A stretch of DNA of 64,000 bases from Saitoella complicata NRRL Y-17804. Lineage: Eukaryota; Ascomycota; Saitoellomycetes; Saitoellales; Saitoellaceae. Location of the stretch: assembly GCF_001661265.1 (NCBI RefSeq), contig NW_017567007.1:242165-306164 (forward strand), read 5' to 3'. Every line of letters begins with the position of its first letter. Within the stretch, counting starts at the first letter, position 1. The notes under the pieces are model-generated. The model worked only from the letters and a program-made list of their open reading frames with translations, was not told the DNA's origin and made no database searches. Of the stretch, positions 21,308 through 31,699 are shown piece after piece. The position numbers and the translations under genes are program-made.

Positions 21308-23306
21308 TTATGATAAGTGTTTGCCCACTCGTCCAAAGGAAAGTCCATCACTTTCACACTCCCAACATCCAGCCACGTAGAGATCAGGGCGGACAAGCAA
21401 TAACGTCGCTGTCTGCTTAGCTTTCCTGGCGCCCAGAATAACTGTCATATGACGAGTGAAATATCCGGAAAGGCCATTTCCTTGGAAACTGCACCCGCCC
21501 GGCGACATTATTAGAAGAACGCTGATGATGCTGTCAAGACCCTTCTTCAAAGTCGCGAGATTGCGAATGAAGCTCGCGTGAAGGGTGTTTGCATGAACCA
21601 GTACGAGAAGCGTGTGGCATGGTCCCTTGTTACCCAACATTCTCATACCATCCGCAATGACAGTATGCAAGTCTTGAGGTTTGGAGAGGACTAATTCAGG
21701 GTATATCACGACATTCGGACAGAATGTTCCAACTGGAGGATCGTTACTGAGGATTTCGTTGAAGACTGTCCCTGGTGGCCCGGATGTATTGGGCAAACGC
21801 AGCTGCGATGAAGTCAGGCCTTCGAGCGCTCTGAGGCGGAATGAGGGGAAGAAACGAAAGGCGGTTGTGAGGAGGTAGAGGAAAATAGCTAAACCTGCAT
21901 CAGCATATTCTTGGAGTTAGGGATAACAATGTACTCTTGGTAAGGCTGCGATCCACCACTAGTCTCATTAAATCAGAACTGTTGTCCAGAACAGTTCTGA
22001 TGATAGGAAGCCTCTGTACGACTGTTAGCCCAATTTCAAAAGGAGAAGAGGATCACCCATCGCACCTCCTGGTCGTAAGAGTCGAGCAATGCATCCTCAT
22101 TGCTGGTCGTTTTGTGCAGCACCATGGATAGCTTCCAGCCCAGGTTCATGGCATCCTGAAGTCCCGTATTCATTCCCATACCTCCAGCAGGCGAGTGACA
22201 ATGGGCAGCGTCACCTGCAAGAAAGACTCGTCCTTTTCTCAAAGTCGCTACCATACGTTCGTTGACATGAAAGCGTGTGAGCCAGGTCGCATTCTTGATC
22301 TTGACGTTTGCGTGCCTGCTATTGCAAAGGCGCTCAAAGTCAGCGAGCACGGGCGGCTCCTCATCAATATCGCGACCGTGACGGATTGCAGATGATGCAT
22401 TCTTCTCATCTGGAAATGTTATTTTCCCCACGTTGCAGACTAGGCGTACTATACGTCTCGCGGGATCGACAGGAAAACGAAACACAAGCCCTATGCGTGC
22501 AAAGTTAGACAGAGCCAATGGGTGTAAGAACAGTCATGTTACCGTCGGCACACAATGAGATCCTTATACGATGAAACTCTTCCATATCAGTCGTGTCATC
22601 AACCTCAAGTTCACAATCTGCCTGCTCAAACGTCCCTTCAACCGTTCTTCCCACGAAGTTCCAGCTAGGGTCAGATTTGCGCACTGCGCTGTGAGCACCG
22701 TCGCAACCCACCAAATACTTGCAATTGATCTCCTCAAGACCTTCGACGCCTTCTTTTTTGACCATAGCTCGGACATGGTGCTCAGTCTGACTCCAAACGA
22801 CCAAGTCATGACCAGTTTCGACTCGAAGCCCGCGTGATTCAAGGACATGACGAAGAGCTTCTTCGACGGCAGTTTGAGGACAGCTAAACAGATATGGATA
22901 CTTTGTCCCCCCAGCAGGAAAAACAGTATCTGCCAAAGAAACTCGCTACACACACCCATCAGCCCGCCGCACCATCCACCAAAAATACCCTACGTGCGCG
23001 CATACATACCATCTTCCCATCAACCCAAACCTCCGGGCCCCGAACCACACACCCCCTCCCCAAAACCTCCTCAGCACACCCCAGAACCTCCATCATCTCC
23101 AACGTCCTCGTGTTTACATTCAATGCCTTTGACCACTTATTGGGCGTGGTGTCCTTTTCGATGATACGGACAGAGTGGCCGTAGTTCTTGAGAAGGGAGG
23201 CGAGGAAGAGGCCGACGGGGCCGGCGCCGATGACTGAGAGATGTAGATGTTAGATGTGGGTATGGGAATGTACCGGCTGGCGTGGTATACCTAGGACGTC
23301 GATCAT
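21308..23306 (-). CDS. FAD-dependent aromatic hydroxylase (phenol 2-monooxygenase-like)
   Basis: Six exons (23306-23291, 23233-23010, 22945-22543, 22490-22066, 22013-21935, 21894-21308) give 577 residues. The first five introns in order are 57, 64, 52, 52 and 40 nt. The first exon codes for MIDVL and the intron splits the FAD motif VIGAGPVG. Other group A flavoprotein markers are YLVGCDGAHSAVRK (DG motif) and GRVFLAGDAAHCHSPAGGMG (GD motif). The C-terminal ~190 residues match the thioredoxin-like dimerisation domain, with LLVRPDLYVAG near the end. Such enzymes hydroxylate phenols or polyketide-like aromatics with NAD(P)H and O2. The last intron is only 40 nt and is the least certain. The gene stands alone, with no cluster partners. 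Confidence 0.88.
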
Positions 23307-23821
23307 GGCTGGAGTATTCATGGATCACTAGTATTGGAGACGGCGGTACCGGCTCAAGACAAGGGAGATTTGACTATGCTCGTTGGTAGGTATCATTGAA
23401 AAGCACGAGACTCATTACAGTTGGGAGCATGACAGCAGCGCACGCGTACGGCCGGTCCGGAGACTGCGGAATCAGGCCGCAGCAGCACAACTGGCGGAAC
23501 ACGACAAACCATACATGTAGCGCATATAGCTAATTTGGTATGTGAATGACATGCGATTCATCGAGATCAGTTGCTATTCTGTCATTCTTGTGCTGCTCCT
23601 GGTAATCCCCGGTTTACCTTTCCGTTGTCGTTCCCGGCTATCGCTGCAACATACACCACCGTAGTACTGTCCTAACTGCATATGCTTCTCTCAATCAGAA
23701 GGTATTCTCCCCGTATGCGTTCCAAATGCCACATTATTCCGACCATGTTTACGATCACCGTAAACGCTCCCTCCGCATGTCCCTTGCCCATACTCATTGC
23801 AAGGGATGTCCCCTCAACCGA
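23307..23821. other. Intergenic
   Basis: About 515 bp between the FAD hydroxylase start and the stop of the phosducin-like gene, both minus-strand. No coding frame with family resemblance and no clear promoter motif. Confidence 0.4.
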
Positions 23822-24562
23822 CTAATCCCAATCATCATCAGTCTCATCGGGCACCGTCGTCCTAACACTCTTCCTAATCCCCCTCCCCTTCTCCTCCCCA
23901 ACTTCCCTCTCCGCCTCCTCATCCTCCGCATCAACCCCCTCCGCCCTCCTCGCACTCCTAATCTGCTCCAACGTCAAACACCCCACCTGCTCCAGCAACA
24001 CCTCAACTTCCTCAACCCTTTTCGCGGTCCAAGCGACAAGTTGTTTCCGCATATCTCCGTTTCCGTAGAAGAGAAGGGTTGGGGTATTCCGGTCGGGGTA
24101 GTTGGGGATACACATGTCGGATTGGATGGAGGTCAGTTTGAGGAAGGGGTAGCGGCGGGCGACCAGAGACAGGAGTGGCGCGAGGATTTTGCAGCCGGGG
24201 AGGTAGTCTTTGTAGAGGTAGCAGATCACCCAGTTGTTCTCGCCTTTCGAGGCCTCTGTCACTTCGCGGACGAAATCGACTTTTTGGATGGGGGTGACGG
24301 TGCCGTGGTTTGATCGGGCTTGGAGGGATCGCATTTCGGCCATGCGTTGGGCTTTGTAGAGGGCGATAATTTCCTCGTCTTCGTCGTCTTCTAGGTCGTC
24401 CAATTCATCGATATCGAGGCCTTCGAGGCGGCGGTCGTGGGCTTCCTTGATGGATTGTTGCAGGGCTTCTTCGAGCATTTCCGTCGGGGAAGGGGGACGT
24501 TCAGGCAAGATGCCTTTCTCCCTGAGGATGTCGTTCCATTCAGTATCAGCGTTGGGGTCCAT
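23822..24562 (-). CDS. PLP2: Phosducin-like protein 2 (thioredoxin fold, CCT cofactor)
   Basis: An intronless frame of 246 residues starting MDPNADTEWNDILREKGILP, a conserved N-terminus of PLP2/PDCL3. An acidic helix region (DIDELDDLEDDEDEE) and then MAEMRSLQARSNHGTV lead into a thioredoxin-like domain. Its blocks are WVICYLYKDYLPGCKIL, PFLKLTSIQSDMCIPNYPDRN and PTLLFYGNGDMRKQLV. The redox CxxC is absent, as in the family. Yeast Plp2 is essential and works with the CCT chaperonin in folding actin and tubulin. CCT1 is also in this window at 45.2 kb. The ATG at 24562 is only 146 bp from the SHMT ATG, so the two genes share a promoter region. Confidence 0.93.
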   Translation of the reverse strand: MDPNADTEWNDILREKGILPERPPSPTEMLEEALQQSIKEAHDRRLEGLDIDELDDLEDDEDEEIIALYKAQRMAEMRSLQARSNHGTVTPIQKVDFVREVTEASKGENNWVICYLYKDYLPGCKILAPLLSLVARRYPFLKLTSIQSDMCIPNYPDRNTPTLLFYGNGDMRKQLVAWTAKRVEEVEVLLEQVGCLTLEQIRSARRAEGVDAEDEEAEREVGEEKGRGIRKSVRTTVPDETDDDWD

Positions 24563-24708
24563 CTTGTTGTAAAGTAGACTCGGGGAGCTCAACTGGGTGT
24601 AACGTAGATACGGTACTGCTGTGTGCCTTGCATGCCCTCACCTAAAATAACCCCCATCGACTTCGAGGCGAAAGTGAAGTGCTACACCAGAGATCAACCA
24701 GATCAACA

Positions 24709-26261
24709 ATGTCTTTCCTTACAACGGCCCGTCGTTCTTTGCTGCGGCAGGCTCGCAACGCACCCGCCCTCAAGGTTCGCTCTTCCGCTCCGTCCTCCCA
24801 CTTCTCCCGCGGAAAATGGACGATTTTTGGTATGACTCATGACTAATCCATCGTGAGTAGAGGACCTATGCTCTCTCCACCTCTCAGCAGTCCCTCTTGG
24901 AGGCTCCCTTGACGGAGACCGACCCTGAGATCGCCAACATCCTCCAGAACGAGATCAAGAGACAAAAGGAATCCATCGTCCTCATCGCCTCCGAGAACTA
25001 CACTTCTCGCTCCGTGATGGACGCCCTGGGTTCGCCTATGCAGAACAAGTACTCTGAGGGATACCCCGGTGCGCGATACTACGGTGGTAACGAATTCATC
25101 GACCAAGCCGAATCCGCCTGTCAACGCCGCGCTCTCGAAGTGTTCGGGCTGGACCCGGAGAAGTGGGGCGTGAATGTGCAGTCCTTGTCCGGTGCCCCCG
25201 CAAACCTCTACGTCTACCAAGCTATCATGAAGCCCCATGACCGTCTGATGGGTCTCGACCTTCCTCATGGTGGACATTTGTCGCATGGATACCAAATCCC
25301 CACGAAGAAGATCTCGGCTGTGTCGACTTATTTCGAGACGATGCCCTACCGCGTCAACATCGAGACTGGATTGATCGATTACGACCAGTTGGAGGTCACG
25401 TCCGAGCTCTTCAGGCCCAAAGCTCTCGTCGTTGGTGCCTCTGCCTACGCGCGTTTGTACGATTACGCTCGTATGCGCAAAATCGCCGACAAAATCGGCG
25501 CATACGTCGTCTCCGACATGGCACATATCTCCGGTCTCGTCGCCGCGGGCGTGATCCCTTCCCCCTTCGAGCACTCCGACATCGTCACTACCACCACGCA
25601 CAAATCCCTCCGTGGTCCCCGTGGAGCGATGATTTTCTACCGTAAGGGCGTGAGAAAGACGACGAAGAAGGGAGATGTGATGTACGACCTCGAGGAGAAG
25701 ATTAACTTTTCCGTGTTTCCCGGTCACCAGGGTGGTCCGCACAATCACACTATCACCGCATTGGCTGTTGCGTTGGGACAGGCCAAGACCCAGGAATTCA
25801 AGGATTACCAGGTTGCGGTCGTGAAGAACGCCGCTGCTTTCGCCGACGAATTCTTGAAGCTTGGATACGATCTCGTTTCTGGCGGAACCTCCAACCACCT
25901 CCTCCTCCTCGACCTCCGCTCCAAGAACATCGACGGCTCCCGTGTCGAGCGCGTCCTCGAACTCGTCAACATCTCCTCCAACAAAAACACCGTTCCCGGC
26001 GACAAATCCGCTCTCATCCCCTCCGGCCTCCGTCTTGGAACGCCCGCTGCCACGACCCGTGGATTCGATGAAGACGACTTCAGGAAGACTGCGAGGTACA
26101 TCGACCGTGCTGTGAAAATTACGCAGAGGTTGAGTGAGGAGTATGGAGGGAAGTTGAAGGACTTTAAGGAGAAGTTGGGAGATGGGACGCAGGTGAAGGA
26201 GTTGATGGAGTTGAAGGAGGAGGTTAGGACTTGGGCTAAGGAGTTTCCTTGTCCTAAGTAG
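24709..26261 (+). CDS. Serine hydroxymethyltransferase, mitochondrial
   Basis: Exon 1 (24709-24774) encodes a 22-residue basic, Ser/Arg-rich presequence ([15 protein letters not shown]). Exon 2 (24861-26261) encodes the enzyme. Total is 488 residues. Family blocks include [48 protein letters not shown] and the PLP-lysine motif [15 protein letters not shown]. It interconverts serine/glycine with tetrahydrofolate/methylene-THF. The intron boundaries are uncertain. I used donor GTTCGC and acceptor TAG at 24860, giving [13 protein letters not shown] later acceptor (CTCTCAG, ending 24887) keeps the same frame. If unspliced, the frame stops within 23 codons of the exon 1 end. The presequence points to the mitochondrial isozyme. 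Confidence 0.95.
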
Positions 26262-27198
26262 GTAGAGTAAATGGCTTGGGGATGGGGAGTATTGGGACAC
26301 CAAAAATGCATGAGCTTTGTTTTCTTATGGTGTTTTCAAATCTCGTCGGTTGGGATGTGCGTAAACTCAATCTGTTCGACTTGCTCGACTTGGTACAACG
26401 GCGTCGGAGACCAGCGACCACGGAAAAATGCTATGGAATTGATTCTATACCGACGGCAAATAAAACAGCGATTGAGTTCAATGCTCATATCTGGTGGAGA
26501 ACATACCCAGGGGTTTCGTATTCTCGCCTCACCAGGCACCTTTGTCCAGTTCCAAGTACCGCATCACACATTCACGGATAAACCATGATCCTGGGAAAAC
26601 GGTCTCGTCAGACATAATAGGCGAATGTCCCAGTCAGTAGAAGCTCTATGGGGCAGATCATAACTCATCAAACTCCACCTCTTATCCTCCAATTCGAACC
26701 AGGTCTTCGGTCGGGTAACAAACGCCAAGGTCCTCGGTTCATTCTTCCGTCTTCATGCTTCTCGAAGCCCCCCAACGGCCTGTCACTTCGGCCGATCCCG
26801 CAACCGATTCCCCGGCCGATCAACATGGGGGTTGGTACCTTCATGGTTATCATGAAGTGTATAAAGTGTATGAAGCGGGGCTTACGCTCCACGTTGCCCG
26901 TGCCGGTCTCCCAGCCCTCCATGCCCATCTTCACCGACATTCATGATGACAACCTGGAAGATTACCCGACTCCAGAAATCTCGGTAGACCTGCCGTGATG
27001 TCCGGCTATCAACAACCGACGTATTTTATCCCTGTCCACGGTTCGGTGATTTCTGATTTCTGCCCTCCTTGCCTTTCTTAGCGCCATCTGCAAATTCTTC
27101 GAGGACCCATCCCCGGCTGACGCTCCCGTCCCTAAAACTCCGTTACTTCCCATCCTCTCGATCTCCTACCCCTATTCAACCCACTCCCAAAAATCAAC
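26262..27198. other. Intergenic, promoter of the MetE-like gene
   Basis: A 937-bp gap between SHMT and the MetE-like gene. Several short open frames on both strands lack family resemblance. The last ~90 bp before the ATG at 27199 are strongly pyrimidine-rich, as in highly expressed fungal genes. No TATA element close to the ATG is clear. Confidence 0.5.
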
Positions 27199-28314
27199 AT
27201 GCCTGCCTACAAGATCAATGCTCCCTTCCGTGCCGAGCAGGTCGGTTCCCTCCTCCGTCCCAAGGAGCTTCTCGAGGCCCGTGCCAAGAAGGCTGCTGGA
27301 GAGATCACCCCCGAGGAGCTCCGTGCCGTCGAGGACAAGTGGATCGCTCAAGCTGCCAAGGAGCAGTGCGAGTGCGGTCTCAAGTCCGTCACCGATGGTG
27401 AGTTCCGTCGCGCCTACTTCCACCTCGACTTCCTCGAGCACCTCGAGGGTGTCCGTGTCGCCCACCACAACTTGAAGTCCGACAACAAGGCCGACTACAA
27501 GCCCCCCACCCTCGAGGTCGTCGGCAAGATCCGCCACGTCAAGGACATCCAGGTCGATGACTACAAGTTCCTCGCTCCCCACGTGAAGGCTCCTTTCGTC
27601 GCTAAGGCTGCTATTCCCTCCCCTACCATGTTGCACTTCCGTGGTGGTCGTCAGGCCATCTCTGAGGAGGCTTACCCCAACCTCGACGACTTCTTCACCG
27701 ACCTCGCCAAGGCTTACCAGGTCGAGATCAAGAACCTCTACGATGCCGGATGCCGTTACCTCCAGCTCGATGACACCAACCTCGCTTACCTTTGCGACCC
27801 CAAGATGCGTGAGGCTGCCGCCCAGCGTGGTGAGGACGTCGATGCCCTCCCCCGCAACTACGCCAAGCTTATCAACGCTTCCCTCGAGGGCGTCCCCGAG
27901 GACATGGTCGTCGGTGTCCACTTGTGCCGTGGTAACTTCCGTTCCAACTTCTTCGCTTCCGGTGGTTACGAGCCCGTTGCCAAGGTCCTCTTCCAGGAGC
28001 TCAACGTCGACACCTACTTCCTCGAGTGGGATGACGAGCGTTCCGGTGACTTTGCTCCCCTCCGCTTCTTGCCCCCCAACAAGACCGTTGTCCTCGGTCT
28101 TGTCTCCTCCAAGCACGCCAACATGGAGACCAAGGAGTCCCTTAAGGCCCGTATCGCTGAGGCTGCCAAGTACGCTCCTCTTGAGCAGCTTTGCTTGTCT
28201 CCTCAGTGTGGTTTCTCCTCTACTGCTGAGGGTAACGAGGTTACTCCTGCTGACCAGTGGGCCAAGTTGAAGCTTTGCATTGAGGTTGCTGAGGAGGTTT
28301 GGTCTGACGCTTAA
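27199..28314 (+). CDS. MetE-like (cobalamin-independent methionine synthase C-terminal type) methyltransferase
   Basis: An intronless frame of 371 residues with a TIM-barrel of the UROD/MetE superfamily. Markers are FRAEQVGSLLRPKEL at the N-terminus, GLKSVTDGEFRRAYFHLDF and CRYLQLDDTNLAYLCD. The zinc/thiol-site residues of MetE are kept: H241 and C243 (VHLCRGN), E276 (FLEWDDE) and C337 (SPQCGFSS). The N-terminal barrel of full MetE is missing, as in bacterial YxjG/YxjH proteins. A methyl transfer to or from a thiol such as homocysteine is likely, but the donor is unknown. Codon use is extremely biased (almost only CTC, GTC, GAG, AAG, GCC), unlike its neighbours except SHMT, implying very high expression. 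Confidence 0.88.
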   Translation: MPAYKINAPFRAEQVGSLLRPKELLEARAKKAAGEITPEELRAVEDKWIAQAAKEQCECGLKSVTDGEFRRAYFHLDFLEHLEGVRVAHHNLKSDNKADYKPPTLEVVGKIRHVKDIQVDDYKFLAPHVKAPFVAKAAIPSPTMLHFRGGRQAISEEAYPNLDDFFTDLAKAYQVEIKNLYDAGCRYLQLDDTNLAYLCDPKMREAAAQRGEDVDALPRNYAKLINASLEGVPEDMVVGVHLCRGNFRSNFFASGGYEPVAKVLFQELNVDTYFLEWDDERSGDFAPLRFLPPNKTVVLGLVSSKHANMETKESLKARIAEAAKYAPLEQLCLSPQCGFSSTAEGNEVTPADQWAKLKLCIEVAEEVWSDA

Positions 28315-28603
28315 ATGTTGACCTCTTGCTAGTTGTGTAAGGGAGTTGGCGTACGATATGGTTGGGTTTTCTGTTATCTTTTATTGGTTTCTGGGTATGG
28401 CGTTTCAACACTTCGGTTTTTACTCATAACATATCGAACCCCGCTCAACCGGGTTAAAAATGCATCTTTTCATATTGTCTATGCGCTTAATGTCCTTTCC
28501 TTGTTACTCCATGATATCTTGGTGCTGCCTCGTTCGCCATTGCACTTCCGGTTCATCGCCTTTTCTTGCCCCATTATGCTCTCAACTCGTTCGCTATGGT
28601 ATC

Positions 28604-29754
28604 TTAGATATGCACCGTTTTCATTGCGTCGGCAATCTTGCTCACATCCTCTCCATTGACAAACTCGTTCTGCCTCTTCAGCTTCGCTTGCTCCTTCTGT
28701 TTCTTCTTCGCCAGATCCTTGCGCTGGGCAGCCGACATACGCGCTGCCTTGACTGCCGGTGCAGCAACGGGTTTTGTTCGTACTGGTTTCGCTGGCTTCA
28801 CTTCCTCCTTCGCTGGCTCCTCGTCCTTCGCCTTCTCCTCTGCCGCACCTGCCTCAGCAATAACCGCACTTCCAACAAGAGCCTCATTCCGCTCCTCCTC
28901 CTTCCCATCCACAAGTCCGCTTGCCTCCTTCTCGGCCTCTGCTTGCTGCAACTTTTCTACGGCAACAGCTACACTTCCACCCGCATCCTCCAGCGCTCTC
29001 CGTACAGCCTCAACACCCACAGGATGACTCAAACTCGCCAATACAATCTTCTCCTTCACAGCATCTACCTTCGCCTTCCTCTTCGTCTCCTTCTTCTCCT
29101 CAACAGTCGGTCTATAGGCGATTTCCGGTGGGCCTGTGTGCGGGCCGCTGATGTTCCGGACGGAAGCGTAGTGTTCCCAGGAGTAGTATGCGATATGGAG
29201 GAGGTTTGCAGGGTTCTCTTTGGCGCGTGCAGCGGATTCTTCGGGTGTTGAGGAAGGGTTCGAGGAGACGATGTAGGCGAGGCCGGGTTGGTAGATCTTG
29301 ACGTCGCGGTCGTAGGAACGGGCGAAAGCTACGATTTCGAGGTTATCGCCGTAGACGCCTGTAGTCCTCAATCAGCACGGCGTGTAAGATGCTTCAAACT
29401 CGGTGGAAAACTACCATCTGATGCCATCCGTCGAACGTAGTGATCCCATTCTTCATCTTCACCGACGAAGCATTTAAAGTCGTCTTCGTAGGCTTTCATG
29501 TACTCGACACACTTCTCCCTGATTTCGGCATAATGCGAGACTTCACCATAGCACTGATCCGAAAGCGCTCTGAAAAGACAATTGCCATCTCCGAGAACGT
29601 CTTTGGCATATAATCCCTGAGCTTGTAAGGTAGAGCTCAAGTCGTTAGGATCATATGCCACAGACCCCGGCGCAGACTCCGTAAAGCTCACAGCCTTCTT
29701 CGCTTGTCGCTGAGTAGAAGAGCTCGGCGCTTGTCTTCTTCCTTTCGGTGGCAT
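28604..29754 (-). CDS. OTU-domain deubiquitinase (OTUD3/OTUD6-like)
   Basis: Exons 29754-29415 and 29358-28604 with a 56-nt intron (GTAGTT...CTACAG) give 364 residues. The OTU catalytic motif DVLGDGNCLFRAL places D56 and the nucleophile C59. VYGDNLEIVAFA and HIAYYSWEHYASVR supply the remaining conserved blocks with the catalytic histidine. Length and order match OTUD3-like proteins of fungi. The C-terminal ~170 residues are Lys/Ala/Glu-rich. They contain a UBA-like helix bundle (ASLSHPVGVEAVRRALEDAG) and a basic tail (KDLAKKKQKEQAKLKRQNEF). A cytoplasmic or nuclear deubiquitinase is expected; linkage preference cannot be told. Confidence 0.92.
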
Positions 29755-29902
29755 TGTTGTATATCTTGGTTTGATTGTTGTCTGTGCGGGGGGCTTCGTA
29801 GTGCTTTTTGCCGTTCTGAGGATGGAATGCAGGGACTGAACCCAAACCTTATTCCCAACTACAAAACACAGCAAAAAGTCAACCGTAATCCCTATCCCAG
29901 GG
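29755..29902. promoter_or_regulatory. Bidirectional promoter, OTU protease / NAPE-PLD
   Basis: Only 148 bp separate the divergent ATGs (29754 minus, 29903 plus), so both promoters and 5' leaders overlap here. No TATA box is seen. Confidence 0.5.
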
Positions 29903-31522
29903 ATGCCGCTGATTCTCCTAGGCGGTCCGAAAAGGGATGGATTTGGGGTGCAGGTGCTTGGGTTGGTGAGGACGTACTCGCCGTTTGTGACGACGCCTTT
30001 GTTGGTTGCGGTTGGGGGGATGGGGTTGTATCTTGCTTACGGAGAGACAATGAGACGAAAGACGATTCGTGGCAGGAGACGGAGACATCAGGAGAAGGCA
30101 AAGGAGGCGGCAGAGGAGCAGGATGAGGAGGCGGGTGAGGCGGAGGTTGACGAGAGGGAGAGATTCAAGGTCTACAAGCACGCTGGACGATATTGGAACC
30201 CTTTCCCGGAGTGGAGAGAACAGGGTATCTGGGAATGGTTCTACTGGAAACTGCATAAGCTCGTCACATGGAACTTCATTAACCCTGCTGGACTTCCTTG
30301 GGATAAGACAGTCTTGGAGCGTACGATACCGCTTTACACCCCGGACTTTGCATTGCTCATTGAGGCTTCAGGAGATAAGGTGACTGAGGTTGAGGAGGCT
30401 GAGATGATTGCTTTGCATGACTTGGTTGCACCTGGACAGGAAATTGTTGAGGCTGTGGCACTGGATGATCCGCTCAGCGCAAGCTGGGCCACGATGGAGT
30501 CTACCTCATCAACCGACGAACCAGAATCCAACCCAAACTCCGACGAGACCGTTGTACCAATGTTGACCACCATTCCTGCTGTCCTCGTTCAAGACTCTGC
30601 ACCAGTCCCCGAAATTCCTGCCGTCGAAGACCGTATCGTTTACACCTGGCTCGGGCAGTCTTGCGTCCACGTCCAACTCGGGTCCCTCACCGTCTTGACC
30701 GACCCTGTTTTCTCCTTTTCGCTTCCGTCCGACAACTCAGAACTTCCAACATTCATGAAAGTCGACCGTATCCGTCCTGTCCCAGCTACGCTTGAGAGTC
30801 TGGGTAAGATCGATGTCGTCCTCGTCTCGCACAATCACTACGACCATCTGGAGGAAGCGTCTGTTCTCGCTATCGGTGACTCGGCGGAGTGGTTCGTCCC
30901 GATGGGTATGAAGGATTGGTTCAACGATCTCGGAGTCTTCCGTGTCACAGAGATGGAGTGGTGGGACTTCGCCCCAGTTCGCTCCAACACCGCATTCGAG
31001 GTCGTTGCGGTTCCGGCTATGCATTGGTCTGCACGGACACCGCTGGATACGAATACTACCCTCTGGACTGGATTCTGCATGATGCACAACAACGAGAACA
31101 TCCTTTACCATGCTGGTGACACCGGGTATATGAAGGATCTCTTCCCGCTCATCAAGAAGAACTATGGATCGCCCAAACTCGCTCTACTTCCCATTGGCGC
31201 TTACGAACCGAGATGGCATCTGTGCACGCAACACATCGACCCCGAAGACGCTGTCAAGATCGCCCTCGAGCTTGACGCGGAGAGAGCCGTCGGGGTTCAC
31301 TGGGGTACCTGGATCTTGAGTGACGAGCACTACCTCGCCCCCGTCGTCGAGTTACGGAGGAATGTGGAGAAGTACAAGATGCAGGCGGGGAGGTTCATTG
31401 CTGGTGAGATGGGTGAGACGGTGGTTATCCCGTGGGGAAAGCAGATGGCGGAGAAGGAGCATTGGGAGTATGCCATGAGGGAGGCGAGGGATGGGAAGTG
31501 CTTGGTTTGGGAGAGGGAGTAG
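29903..31522 (+). CDS. NAPE-PLD family metallo-beta-lactamase hydrolase
   Basis: An intronless frame of 539 residues. A hydrophobic helix (TTPLLVAVGGMGLYLAYG) near residue 35 is followed by a strongly basic stretch (RRKTIRGRRRRHQ), suggesting a membrane anchor. WNPFPEWREQGIWEW is typical of N-acylphosphatidylethanolamine phospholipase D. The dinuclear zinc motif HNHYDH is at 310-315. Further metal ligands lie in PAMHWSAR, YHAGDTGYM and GVHWGTW. The family hydrolyses N-acyl-PE to N-acylethanolamines and phosphatidate; substrate is inferred from family only. About 80 acidic, low-complexity residues separate the N-terminal block from the beta-lactamase fold, an insert larger than in the animal enzyme. 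Confidence 0.9.
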   Translation: MPLILLGGPKRDGFGVQVLGLVRTYSPFVTTPLLVAVGGMGLYLAYGETMRRKTIRGRRRRHQEKAKEAAEEQDEEAGEAEVDERERFKVYKHAGRYWNPFPEWREQGIWEWFYWKLHKLVTWNFINPAGLPWDKTVLERTIPLYTPDFALLIEASGDKVTEVEEAEMIALHDLVAPGQEIVEAVALDDPLSASWATMESTSSTDEPESNPNSDETVVPMLTTIPAVLVQDSAPVPEIPAVEDRIVYTWLGQSCVHVQLGSLTVLTDPVFSFSLPSDNSELPTFMKVDRIRPVPATLESLGKIDVVLVSHNHYDHLEEASVLAIGDSAEWFVPMGMKDWFNDLGVFRVTEMEWWDFAPVRSNTAFEVVAVPAMHWSARTPLDTNTTLWTGFCMMHNNENILYHAGDTGYMKDLFPLIKKNYGSPKLALLPIGAYEPRWHLCTQHIDPEDAVKIALELDAERAVGVHWGTWILSDEHYLAPVVELRRNVEKYKMQAGRFIAGEMGETVVIPWGKQMAEKEHWEYAMREARDGKCLVWERE

Positions 31523-31699
31523 GTTTAGGGACTGGGGACTTGAAGAACTATGGGATAGACTTGTCTAATTGGCGGCTTCCAGAATGCGCATACGAGTGGC
31601 TCAGCTTGCATCAGCCACGTAACGTAGTCTCGCCATATTATCCTCAGTGAAGCACTACGATATTAGCCAGCACAGTTCCATACATCTTCATAAGCCGTT

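Noticed and set aside
19902-23306. Phosphatase plus FAD hydroxylase as the start of a secondary-metabolite cluster
   Set aside because: No polyketide synthase, NRPS, terpene synthase, P450 or pathway regulator lies nearby; the flanking genes are housekeeping.
24843-26303. A 486-codon minus-strand open frame across SHMT
   Set aside because: It is antisense to a clearly conserved enzyme. Biased codon use of SHMT removes stops from the opposite strand.
27172-28116. A 314-codon minus-strand frame across the MetE-like gene
   Set aside because: It is an antisense by-product of extreme codon bias, rich in Val/Leu/Glu with no family match.
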